Program-made: the position numbers and the translations under genes
The notes under the pieces: generated by a model
What the model was told of the DNA's origin: nothing
Databases searched by the model: none
Seen by the model: only the letters and a program-made list of their open reading frames with translations
In this document: positions 54,948 through 64,000 of the stretch, piece by piece
How positions within the stretch are numbered: the stretch's first letter is position 1
How the letters are laid out: each line of letters starts with the position of its first letter
From: Undaria pinnatifida
Lineage: Eukaryota > Sar > Phaeophyceae > Laminariales > Alariaceae
Direction: 5' to 3'
NCBI GenBank assembly: GCA_012845835.1
Contig: JABAKD010000014.1
Span: forward strand, 1,076,001-1,140,000
Length of the DNA stretch: 64,000 bases

Positions 54948-55025
54948 GGTCTATACTTGACGCATATATACTTGACGCAAAATACTTGACGCAAATATAC
55001 TTGGCGCAATGTACTTTACCGCAAT
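54948..55025. repeat. tatacttgacgcaaa short tandem repeat
   Basis: Five variants of a 14-17 bp unit. Confidence 0.88.
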
Positions 55026-55799
55026 GACGGACTGTGCGAAAGAAGGAAAATTTGCAACCCGAGGATAATCCCATGGCCTCATAGTCTAAGCAGACAATAA
55101 AAAATGACTTACACCGCAAAACAAGAATGGCATTCCGACGACACATTGGGGTTTTAACTCATTCTCAACCCCAAAAACTATATCCTAGTCCAACTCTCAA
55201 GTGTTTTATCCCCATGTCGGGAGTGCGGTGCTAAAAGCGGCCCCGTCGTTTTTCAGAAAATGCCGCAGCCTGACAAGTGTTTCATTTTACTTTTATTGTT
55301 ATTTTTGCCCTCCGACGATATAGCGTAGATGCCGTTCCGATGTAAATCGAACATCCTTCAATAAAACAGCTTATTTTCTTTGTTGATGTACTTTTAATCC
55401 AGCGGATAGGGGAAAGAATAAAAGCTTAAGCTCACCAACAGCAAAAAAATGCTAGCATTATCCTAGCACGCGTCGACTGCGGAGGCAACACATATACTAA
55501 CCCTTCTTAGGGCTCAATGACGCTAACCAAAAAGCGACTCGTGAGTGAGCGCGATCCAACCAAGCGCCTAAGAAAAGCCTGAGACAATCCATTCGAGTAT
55601 CGACATGCCTCACGCTTGCCTCACAGCTTCCTGCGTTGCAGTTCGAACAACATATCCTACTAATACTACACCAGCAGATCGGCTCGGATCGCTTCATGTA
55701 ACCGGTGCTACAACCGGCATTTTTTTTCGTCAATTTTTGCGTCTCAAGTCCCGAAGGGGTTAGCCGGTCAGTCCGATCGCCAAGAATGAACATCGCGCT

Positions 55800-56215
55800 C
55801 GCATTCATGTAGACCCCCCCATACGCCCGTCGGTAATCGTCAATTCTGATAAATCAAAACGAACTCGTCGGTAACCGTCAATTCTGGTAAATCAAAACGA
55901 ACCCGTAGGTAGTCAACTAACATCGCGCTCGCGCTCATGCGGAGCCCCCCATACGCCCTTCGGTAACCGTCAATTCTGGTCAATCAAAACGAACCCGTCG
56001 GTAAAAGCCAATATTGATAAATCAAAGCGAATCCGTCGGTATTCGTCAACTAACATCGCGCTCGTGCTTATGCAGACCCCCCCCAATACGTCCGTCGGTA
56101 ATCGTCAACACTGGTAAATCAAAACCAACCCGTCGGTAACCGTCAATTGTGGTAAATCAAAACAAACCCGTCGGTAATCGTCAATTCTAGTGACTCAAAA
56201 CGAACATCGCCCAGG
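55800..56215. repeat. Satellite with two-level organisation
   Basis: A ~40-bp unit (cgtcggtaatcgtcaattct then ggtaaatcaaaacgaac) recurs about ten times. Every two or three units there is a block aacatcgcgctcgcgctcat then gcagacccccccatacg, giving a higher-order period near 125-130 bp. Confidence 0.92.
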
Positions 56216-56329
56216 ACACGCACGTCAACACGTCTATATGCTAAGCGCTCCTCGGCAACAGGGCGGGGGAGCTGAAACCCCTCCCAGCCCGCCTAATGCA
56301 GGAGTAAAAACTCGGGATGCATGCACTGG

Positions 56330-56740
56330 CACAACAGTTTACACTGCCAGTAGATTACTACTGGCACTATATACCTACTGATTGGGCCTGTCAGTACATG
56401 ATGCCGGTAGACTTGATCATATGTACGTCCAAGAAACACGGTACCTGGTATACCATAATACTCGACAGAAGACCATAAAACGCGTCCCGGGAGCTTCGGA
56501 GAGAGACGGGATCGGAAACGAACCGCAAACGGATAATAGTTTTACAGCGGCGAGGCTTCCAGCGCCCCCCCCGCACTAGCCAGTTGGGGGCGATTGGCCT
56601 CGCTTACGCGCTTCCCAGTGTACTAATGCAGGCCAGCATACTGACTGCTGACGCAGTCAATCTATTATCTACTGACTGCGCAGCCAGTGTAATATACTGG
56701 CTGGGGCTGCCAGAGGCTGCTAGCGCACAGTCCGTGTCTT
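56330..56740. other. Cluster of CCAGT/ACTGG hairpin-forming sequences
   Basis: tgccagtagattactactggca and agccagtgtaatatactggct are near-perfect palindromes; further ccagt/actgg pairs lie between 56590 and 56720. Confidence 0.6.
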
Positions 56741-57589
56741 AAGCAGGGGCAAACACCGAAACGCGCCTGAGCCCGTGTTCACAGCAGGAGAAAGAACTAA
56801 CCCCCCTGTGACACAACTGCCATGGTGGGTCCTGTCCTGTCCTGTCCTGTCCGGACAACTGACACAACTCTATTGAAAAGCCTGTTGAACACCTTGGACT
56901 GGACTTCCGTGCTATTCTATCATGTCACACCCTCTACCGCGAAGCCGGTTGACAAATTTGAACTTCCGTGCCACAAGGACACCTGACATTACTCTGATGT
57001 AAAGACCGGTGGCCAACTTGAACTTCGTCGCTACCAGGACACCTGACATCACTCTATATCGTAAAGCCCGTCGGCGCTCTAGAACTCCTGCACTAGACGC
57101 ATGCAACGGTAGAGGTGTTTTTTTTTGCCTTTTGAGAGTGGTTGCTTGAGGAGCTCTACACCCCGCCGACGAAACAGATCGATTTCGACAAAAAATTGAA
57201 AGTTCTTCCCGATGAACAATCAATCCCATGGACTGAAGTATACAATGAAACATGTTGAAAAAAAACACGAAATTTTCCGATAATTTTGGGTTAAGAAACC
57301 CCGTCATTCAGAAAACGATTCAGCCAGAAAAAGGTACAGTACAGTACTTCTATCCCAGCACGCGTCATTACCCCATCACCAGACAACCCATTTCCCCACC
57401 ACTGCACTCGCCTGCCTGCCTGCCTGCGTACAACGAGCGCTACCTGCCCTCCCCCCCCCGCCACAAACTCACAAGCGGTTCTTAGTAGGATGCAGCTCAC
57501 CCTACACGCGAGTCGTCGAGCACCTCACCGCGCTTCGCGCTTAGTACAATGTCTGCCTAACCCGACCTGCTCCGTCCGGGCATTGAAGG

Positions 57590-57965
57590 GATGTGAGGAT
57601 CTCATGGCCTGACAGACTACGGTCATGCACGGCAACGATTACACCACCCCCCCCTCCGCCCCAAGCTCTAGCTTCGCACAACGAGCGCAAAGTTAAAGAG
57701 CTTCCCCCTCCGCCCCAAACTCTACATTTTTCCCGTCTATCAACTCTTCCGCCCCGGTGCCACCCTGCTTACTCCCGCTTCTGCCACCGAGCCACAGGGT
57801 AACGCCACCCACCGCCGCCATTATTTGGAGGACCCGAGGTATAAAATGACAACCACAAAAACTGCGCCAATTGCGCCCACCGTGACGGGGCCTAACCCCA
57901 ACCCCAACCCGGAACGCAGGTCCTGAAACCCGGGGATAATCCTAAACGTCCCCGTGGTCGAGATT
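57590..57965 (-). pseudogene. Second decayed copy of the VTT-like last exon
   Basis: Retains VTVGAIGAVF-like codons and a shifted version of the GPP...GG...L region, with stops. It shares with the first copy a leader (tttaaat...gggacgttt) that the intact exon lacks, so the second copy arose from the first or the reverse. Period about 490 bp. Confidence 0.75.
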
Positions 57966-57989
57966 TAAAGATCGCCTACGTTGTCGTGA

Positions 57990-58165
57990 CCACAGTACCA
58001 CAGCAGTGGTTCCTGTAGAGCGCCGGTACGTGCCATCCGGAAACACCGGCACTATAGCGGCAACCGGCACTACTCCGTGTACTATCACTACTGGTTGTTC
58101 CCATGTGTGTCAAGCGATTTCACAGGCGCTATAGCAGGCGACCCGCACCATACAGGGGCCTCTAC
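57990..58165. repeat. Family F copy, inverted, inside the VTT-exon copy array
   Basis: tagcggcaaccggcactact and caagcgatttcacaggcgct are reverse complements of the 40.4 kb copy. It sits between the two decayed copies of the VTT-like exon. Confidence 0.8.
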
Positions 58166-58179
58166 TGTGACAGGGTTCC

Positions 58180-58462
58180 TAAATGCTAAATACGCAGCCC
58201 CCTCCGGCCCAATCTCTTGACTTCTCACCGTCTGCCAACTCTTGCTCCCCAGGCCCACCTTTTGTTTCCCCGCCTCTGCTACGAAGCCACAGGACAACGC
58301 CACCCACCGCCGTCATCATCGGGGGGCCTAACGTATAAAACGACATTAAAAGCCCGGCCAACAGCACCCACCGTGGCGGGCCACACCCCAACCCAACCCG
58401 AAACGCAGGTTCTGAAACCCGGGGATATATCTGAAACGTCCCCGCAGTCAACATTTAAATCT
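58180..58462 (-). pseudogene. First decayed copy of the VTT-like last exon
   Basis: In one frame it reads SFYTLGPPMMTAVGGVVLWL and GGPGEQELADGEK, closely matching the exon end at 58.63-58.80 kb. The preceding part is in another frame, so an indel breaks it. Lies downstream of the gene. Confidence 0.88.
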
Positions 58463-58628
58463 CGCCTACGAAAGTAGTCGCGACTTCTCAGTTTGCTAAA
58501 TATCCACCCCTTCCACCGCAAAAAAATATCGCTTCTCCCGGAATTCCGCCCTACTGATGTATCACAGGACGAAAAAAAAAAAGCACTCCACGCCCGCACG
58601 CGCCTGTCTGCGCACAATGACCGCCAAC

Positions 58629-59051
58629 TCAAATTCCCGCCCCCTCTTCCCCAAGCTCTAGCTTTTCCCCGTCTCTCAACTCTTGCTCCCCAGGACCGCC
58701 CTTCTTGCCCCCACCTCTTGTGGTAAGCCACAGGGTAACGCCACCAACGCCCGCCATTATCGGGGGACCCAAGGTGTAAAACGACAAAAAGGCTGCGCCA
58801 ATAGCACCCACCGTGGCCGGTTTATCGCGCAGCACATAGCCTAGCGCTAACTGAATCGGCATTGTTCCGAACAGCGCTCCGATGGCAACCCCTGCGGCGA
58901 ACTTTTTTACGGGTACGCCCGTGAATCCGCAGAGCAGGGTCATGGGGCCTCTTGCCCCTACGGCGAAGCGCTCTGCGACACCGACGAATTTCCCTGCCCG
59001 ACGGATGCGGTTGAGGATGCGTTCCGTGTTCTCGTCGGTCGTTTCCTTGTT
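58629..59051 (-). CDS. Last exon of a multi-pass membrane protein, VTT/DedA-like
   Basis: A 140-codon exon ending in a stop. It starts after GGACAG with NKETTDENTERILNRIRRAG, then FVGVAERFAVGARGPMTLLC and VPVKKFAAGVAIGALFGTMP, followed by two hydrophobic segments and a Gly/Lys/Glu-rich tail. The RF..G.R......G.......F......GAL......GY pattern resembles the VTT domain of DedA/TMEM41/SNARE-associated proteins, which act as lipid scramblases or transporters in membranes. That is resemblance by eye. Upstream exons are uncertain. Decayed copies of both its ends surround it. Confidence 0.6.
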   Translation of the reverse strand, partial: NKETTDENTERILNRIRRAGKFVGVAERFAVGARGPMTLLCGFTGVPVKKFAAGVAIGALFGTMPIQLALGYVLRDKPATVGAIGAAFLSFYTLGPPIMAGVGGVTLWLTTRGGGKKGGPGEQELRDGEKLELGEEGAGI

Positions 59052-59059
59052 CTGTCCAT

Positions 59060-59590
59060 TTTTGGTAGCAAAACAAAAAGTACGCGCGATGAAACAACAA
59101 GAGAGGGCGGTGGGGAATATACAGAAAAAAAAAGCGGTGCGATTTGTTTGTCCTTGACAGCCAAAACACACACCATGAAACGACAAAAGCGGGCGGTTGA
59201 GTATGTTATACAAAGAAATGCCGCCCAACATGAGCCAAACGCGGTGGAACCTGAACCAAAAAGCTTCAAAGCATGTAGAGAATCTGTTAGACCGCAAAAT
59301 ATCCGACAGGCTGTACTCATTTATCGGCGAAGCGTTCCGCGACACCGATGAAACTTTCCGACCGACGGGTGCGGCTGAGGATGCGTTCGGAATTTCCGTC
59401 GGTCGCTTCCTTGTCCTTGCCAATCTCGACAGCCAAAAAACACGCGGTGAAACAACAAACGCGGGCGGCGGAAGTTACACAAAGAAATGCGGTGCAACCT
59501 GAGCCAAAATGCAGCGTGGAACCAGGACCAGTGACCTTCAACACACAAGTAGAGAACCTGTTACAGCGTAAATATTTAACAGGGTGTACT
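59060..59590 (-). pseudogene. Copies of the VTT-like exon 5' edge and upstream intron
   Basis: At 59320-59420 a frame reads EATDGNSERILSRTRR then FIGVAERFAD, a copy of the exon start that ends in a stop soon after. Its intron flank (gccaaaacacacaccatgaa, acaaagaaatgc, gtagagaa(t/c)ctgtta) occurs twice, near 59150-59290 and 59430-59565. Confidence 0.82.
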
Positions 59591-61429
59591 CAGTGTTATG
59601 CATGGCCGCAGTCTATAGATCATTCGACTCTGCGTATCCCTGCAAAAATCGAGAGGGAGCTCGTCGGGGTTTCGCCGGGGCGGGGAGGGCGGAGGTAACC
59701 ATCCTCAAGCGAGGCCGTCGTCTTTCGGACCATGGACCCTCGGAGCCCTACAGCGCCGAGACGGAGCACATCGGGTTTTCACCGTCCAGGGCAGATATTG
59801 CTTGCATCAATCGCGAAGAATAGTGAGGTAGGCGGTGGGGGGGGGGCGGGGGGGCTGTAAACAAACAGTGGAGCACACTCGTGAGTGGGGAACAGTAATG
59901 GGCACAACAAAAAACACAGGTGTGGACAGTGCCCCTGACAGGTTCCCTCTTGTGTGGTGTGGTGTGGTGTGGTGTGGTGTGGAGGACACACTGAGGTGGG
60001 TCGGCATCTCGGGTCAGCACGGAACCGAGTCTGGGGGACCTATGGTGGCCTTGAACTTGTGTGTAATGAGGCGGTAATATCTAGGGGAAGGGGACCTGGT
60101 ATCCACACAGGCTCTATATACAAATACGAATAGGAGCGACTATCGCGACAGACACACCATGTATATCTAGACTAAGCTATAAACTCGTATGGGTTGGTCG
60201 GTGTCACTCGCTGGGGGTTCTACTTGCCGGGTGGCCCATCGTTTTGCCCTTTAGTTTTTACTAGAGTTTGTCCCCCTTTTCAACTTTGCGACACCCGCGG
60301 TGTTTTAATCCAACCACATCTCGAAGGGGAAGCTTGTACTGCTCATGGTTTCGTACAGTTTCGCTGATGCGAAAATTCATGCGTGGCACTCGCAGCGGAG
60401 GGACAAACACAGCAAAGCGCAGGCTCTACACAGACGCACAGAACGACCATCTCGGTAAACACGCTTTACAGCAAGCATTGTATCGTTTCGCTAAAGCAAA
60501 AAAAAAACGCTTCGTACTCGCAGCGGAGGGAACTTAGAACCCCCCCCCTCCAACGCCTCCTACGATGGAGAGTAGCACTCTTTTGGCCATTCTGTTATCT
60601 GAAAGCTAAACGGCGGAGCTCCTCAACCCGAAGACGCGGGTGTGGGCAGTGCCCCAGACAGCTTCTCTCTTGTGTGGAATACTCTTCTTGCCAACATGGT
60701 TTTGTTGTATAACGATTCAGATGGGAATGATAAGGTTCACCGGGTTCCACTGCTGTTCAGTTTTAGCAAAACAAGCATTTGCCTAGCATTTTCCTTAGAA
60801 GGAAATATAACTATTCAAGTGAGGTGTAGTATTAGAAAAAAAAACTGCGCCCCTCTACCGTGGTGTGTTCTTCAAAAAGACAGTTCGGGAAGACAGTTCG
60901 GGAAGACAGTTCGGGAACATAGTGGCTGAGGGCACGTCTTGACCCTATTCGACCGGTGTGTCCGAACGGGACGGAACGAGATTCTTCGTGGTCGCTTGTT
61001 CCGTTCCCAAGCAGAAAAATGGGCTTTTGGGGGTTGCGTCCAGTACATAATTATGGTCCTCGTCAGCCCAAAATCAATACGGAATCAATACGAACGGCGA
61101 CCTTCTGGACGTGCTACTGCACAACCATGACACAACCATGGCACGTTGGCCCGCAATTCCTGCTGATCCCCATCTGCCGAAGCCACCAATATTTGTCGTT
61201 CGTCGGGTCGTTCGCCCCTCCAAAAAACCAACGAAAAAAAAAAAATCAGGTGACAAAACCACTTTCTTGCTCCTCCCAAAAAACACGCATTAGCATATTC
61301 GTAGAACGAACAAAAAAGCTGCTCGATTTCACAACCAATAAAGATCAACTCTGGTGGCAAATAATACTATATTCGGTTATCAATCAAGATCAACTTTGGT
61401 GGCAAACAAAACTCTATTCGGTTATTTCC

Positions 61430-61605
61430 AACGCGCAATTCGATGCGAGTCGACGAGGGAATAGAAGGGCTGAACCCTTCTTGGGATAAAAAGGAAAGCG
61501 TGTACCGTGGTGGGGGGGGGGAGGGTTCAGCGACCCCGGACCTGAGTCACGACTAGGGAGGGAGCAGGAGAAATAAAAAAAAGCGAAGATAATAAATGGG
61601 ATGAG
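61430..61605. repeat. Dispersed repeat shared with 22150-22320
   Basis: caattcgatgcgagtcgacgag, then gcgtgtaccgtggtgggg in place of gcacgtaccgtagtgggg, then an aggagaaataaaaa/gaaaggaaaagcg tail. Confidence 0.72.
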
Positions 61606-61614
61606 AAAAAAAGA

Positions 61615-61735
61615 GAAACAACGGCAACAACAACAACAACAAAAAATCAACAACAATCACAACAACAACACAACCACAACAGCAGCAACAAACAACAAAA
61701 CAACAACAACAACCACAACCACAACACCTACTCGT
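61615..61735. repeat. CAA/ACA-rich microsatellite
   Basis: Interrupted CAACAA repeats adjoining the donor side of the orphan exon, similar to many SIN3 introns. Confidence 0.9.
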
Positions 61736-61779
61736 GGGACGCTTAAAGTAGGCCCTGGTTCCACCCCCCGAGCGCTCAC

Positions 61780-61908
61780 CTCTCCCGTCCGTGAGGCTCC
61801 ATCGTCAGAGCCGTCCACAGCAGCAGTTTCCCCCACGTCCTTGAACAGCATCCGCCGCAACGGGTTAAATAGCCCTCTACGAAATCCGGCCCCAATGCCG
61901 TACGTCAA
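61780..61908 (-). CDS. Orphan exon-like open frame
   Basis: 43 codons, LTYGIGAGFRRGLFNPLRRM then LFKDVGETAAVDGSDDGASR, between acceptor ACGGCAG and donor GTGAGC, phase 0 both sides. The complex composition and good splice signals look like a real exon. An intron-like CAA/ACA-rich stretch follows downstream. It could belong to the membrane-protein gene at 58.6-59.05 kb or to a separate minus-strand gene. I do not recognise the family. Confidence 0.45.
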
Positions 61909-62184
61909 CTGCCGTTTTTTTTCACGTCGCGACAGCAGCGTCAGAATGGGGAAGGGTGGATGCCCGGAAATACGCGAAGAGAGTGCTTAGGGAAAAGTTG
62001 GACGGACGCGTGGTAGGTATGATAGAATTTGCGCTTTGAGGGGGAACAAAGGGCATGACAAAGCTCCTTCCTCAGTACATCAGTTTTTTTTTCTTTTTTC
62101 GACGCGTGCTACGATAGAGGTGCACCAACCTTTTTTTTTTTCATTTGTTTTTTTTTTGTATCAAGGTTTCCTCAATTCGGGAGC

Positions 62185-62280
62185 TGCTTAACCCCTGTAG
62201 AACCCCAAATCCCTCCCTATACTAAATCCAAGTAATTTTGTCCCCAAAAAGAGTTTCCAGTTGTAAAGGCGTTAAGCCTT
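62185..62280 (+). repeat. Family B copy
   Basis: cccaaatccctccctatact through agttgtaaaggcgttaagcc. Confidence 0.84.
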
Positions 62281-62784
62281 CTCCCAAAACCTGATTTGAC
62301 ACAAAACAAAAAAACTGTTACGTACACACCAGATGAAAAATCCCATGGCCTAGGTACACAACACGAGAATCATACAAAATAAAATGGCCTATTATTTATT
62401 TTTTTTCCCGACGATTTTGGGTTAAGGAGCCCCGTCGTTCAGAAAAAAAATAGCCAAAAAAAGGTGTACCTCTTTCGTTGCATGCGAATTTCGAACAACG
62501 TCAACAGTGTTTTACCATATACGGCTGATCCTGCGATAGCCCCCCCCCTCCCAAGCCACCTATTTTCTTCAACGAACGTTTCATGGCTGCTCGACCCGAG
62601 GAAGGATGCTACGTATGAAAAAATTATCTCCATTTATTTTCTTGTTTGCAAAGCGTTAAGGAAGATTGAACCATGACGTCGGGGTGGCAAGGGACACCGT
62701 ATTTCAGGAGTTACGGCCGGGAGCTGGTTTCAAAACCGGCGATTCCGTTAAAGAAATAAAGTCGGGGGGGGTTATCGTAGAATG

Positions 62785-63040
62785 ACTCATACGGTACGAT
62801 TTGCGGCGCCTAACTTAGGGTTAGGGTTCTTCCTCGAGGTAAAGAGCTCCCCAACGCCGTTGAGACATCATGAATCTCGTTAGTATGGTACCATGTACGG
62901 TATGATTTGAGACGCATAACTTAGGAAGAGGAGCTGCCCAGAAGGTCGCTTGAAGCTCAGCACTGTTTTACCATGCACGGTACGATCTGCGAGGCCTAAC
63001 TTAGGGTGAGGGTTTTATGGCACATGCCGCCAAAAAAAAA
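62785..63040. repeat. Three ~95-bp units with telomere-like core
   Basis: Each unit has cacggtacgat(t/c)tg(c)g, then cctaacttaggg or a variant (ataacttagga); two continue as ttagggttagggtt or ttagggtgagggtt. Confidence 0.82.
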
Positions 63041-63049
63041 AAAGTGCTT

Positions 63050-64000
63050 CCTCAAAGTGCGGGACTCCTCGACCCGATATCGTCCAAGAAGTGTGCAATT
63101 CTTGTTTTTGCACTCTATTTTTTCAGTGTGCACTATGAAAATACGTGGAAGTGTGGTGAGCTAAAGCTTTATCTCTCCCCATCCGCCGGAGGATGAAAAA
63201 AAAAAAAAAAAAAAAGTGCACCTAGCTCACGCCTGGGATTTGTTCATCTGGTTGCCCTTTCGTGTTTTTTCTCAAGTACCGCGTTAGGGTATGGGAAGAG
63301 GCCCCTCAAGCCACCACGCTCAGAAAGAAAACTGGTGCACCTTTATTACCATGCCATTGCTTTCACATACTGCAGATCGTCGTCTGTCCGATCCGAGGGG
63401 TGACGGGGGGGACGGGTATCACAGTTCCTCCTTTTGAGGAGGCCCGATGGCGTGGTACCACTATTGCGATACAGGCAGCCCTTGTAACAAAAAATCTCTT
63501 TCTGAATGGCGGGGCTCCGTAACCTATTCATAGTATTAACGCTATTAGTACTATTAATACTATTGATACTATTAACAAAGTCCTCGGAATGGCGTTCTCG
63601 TTTTTCAATATATTTTTTGGCTTCTATACCACCTACAGCAGTAGTGGGACATGGGAATGCTAATGTTCATCAGGTTGAACTTTTGGTTTTGCTCAATTTT
63701 TTTTTTCTTGGGTAAGATATAGAGTAGTTTATCAAGCCACCACCCTCAGAAGGCAAAATAGAGCCAGTGCACCTCTACCGTGAGCATGTGTCCGGTTACT
63801 CGGTTACTTGGTTACAAAAAGCTCGCCAAAAAAAAACACCACCCCTACCGCATATAGCGCGCGTGGACTAAGCTATTAATCCCCTTGGGGCTTAACGCCT
63901 ATACAACTGGAAACCCGTTCGTGGGGACAAACTACTTGGAATTAGTGTAGGAGTTTTTGGGGGGGGAGTCTGAAGGGGTCAAGAGGAAAAAACTGACCAT
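63050..64000. other. Right-end repeats, no gene seen
   Basis: Contains inverted family E (63.12-63.20 kb), two copies of a gccaccacgctcagaaagaaaactggtgcacc-type segment (63311 and 63737), a (attaac/gctatta)n patch at 63535-63575 and inverted family B. Confidence 0.6.
63880..63990 (-). repeat. Family B copy, inverted
   Basis: gcttaacgcctatacaactg through tctgaaggggtcaagagg. Confidence 0.82.

Larger units (their letters stand above)
41280..58628. other. Gene-poor 17-kb repeat mosaic
   Basis: Between the first SIN3 exon seen and the VTT-like exon I find no frame with splice-consistent homology. The stretch contains family A, B, C, E and F copies, local tandem duplications, a CTG-repeat array, an AT-rich patch (50.57-50.80 and 51.64-51.86 kb share gatcgttttatgatt) and a satellite. 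The SIN3 first exon and promoter may lie here undetected. Confidence 0.6.
59690..61779. other. Region upstream of the VTT-like exon: no sure exon
   Basis: A family D copy is at 60210-60340. The 15-bp unit gaagacagttcggga is repeated three times at 60880-60917. A possible minus-strand frame at 59690-59740 (MVRKTTASLEDGYLRPP) is too short to call. Confidence 0.5.

Noticed and set aside
55800..56215. Possible CRISPR-like array
   Set aside because: Units are contiguous tandem repeats with no unique spacers, in a eukaryotic genome.
1..64000. tRNA, rRNA and viral or integrase genes
   Set aside because: I looked for tRNA arm motifs, rRNA-like blocks, and polymerase or integrase motifs and saw none I could support.

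Overview
This 64 kb window is nuclear DNA from a eukaryote. All 31 exon-exon joins of the main gene use GT...AG introns. There are no operons or ribosome binding sites. The sequence is packed with microsatellites, minisatellites, long G/C homopolymers and dispersed elements, and it holds a short interstitial TTAGGG tract. A protist or alga with large repeat-rich introns fits; a brown-algal or other stramenopile source is my guess, not something the sequence proves.

From about 41.28 kb down to the left edge, the minus strand carries one giant split gene for a SIN3-family transcriptional co-repressor scaffold. I traced 32 consecutive exons (about 1,690 codons, roughly 13% of 38.8 kb). They encode PAH1 (exons 1-3), PAH2 (5-6), PAH3 (10-11), the HDAC-interaction/Sin3 co-repressor region (13-17, then 22-24 after an inserted low-complexity block, 18-21), and the conserved region after it (27-30). 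Glycine-, serine- and lysine-rich linkers join these parts. The true N-terminus and the Sin3 C-terminal domain were not found; the C-terminal domain should lie beyond position 1. Exons 4, 7 and 9 contain long poly-Gly homopolymer tracts where the open frame slips.

From 41.3 to 58.6 kb I see no convincing gene. This stretch is a mosaic of dispersed repeats, tandem duplications, satellites and an inverted repeat that encloses the TTAGGG tract. From 58.6 to 61.9 kb the minus strand has the last exon of a multi-pass membrane protein resembling the VTT/DedA (SNARE-associated) family, and an orphan exon-like open frame at 61.78-61.91 kb.

The most striking observation is a repeated structural pattern. 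At least 11 of the 32 SIN3 exons, and the membrane-protein exon, have decayed partial copies in the adjacent non-coding DNA. Copies of exon 5' edges with their acceptors lie in the upstream intron. Copies of exon 3' edges with their donors lie in the downstream intron. This is what tandem duplication of segments spanning a splice junction would leave, and it suggests that introns here grow by repeated junction-spanning duplication.
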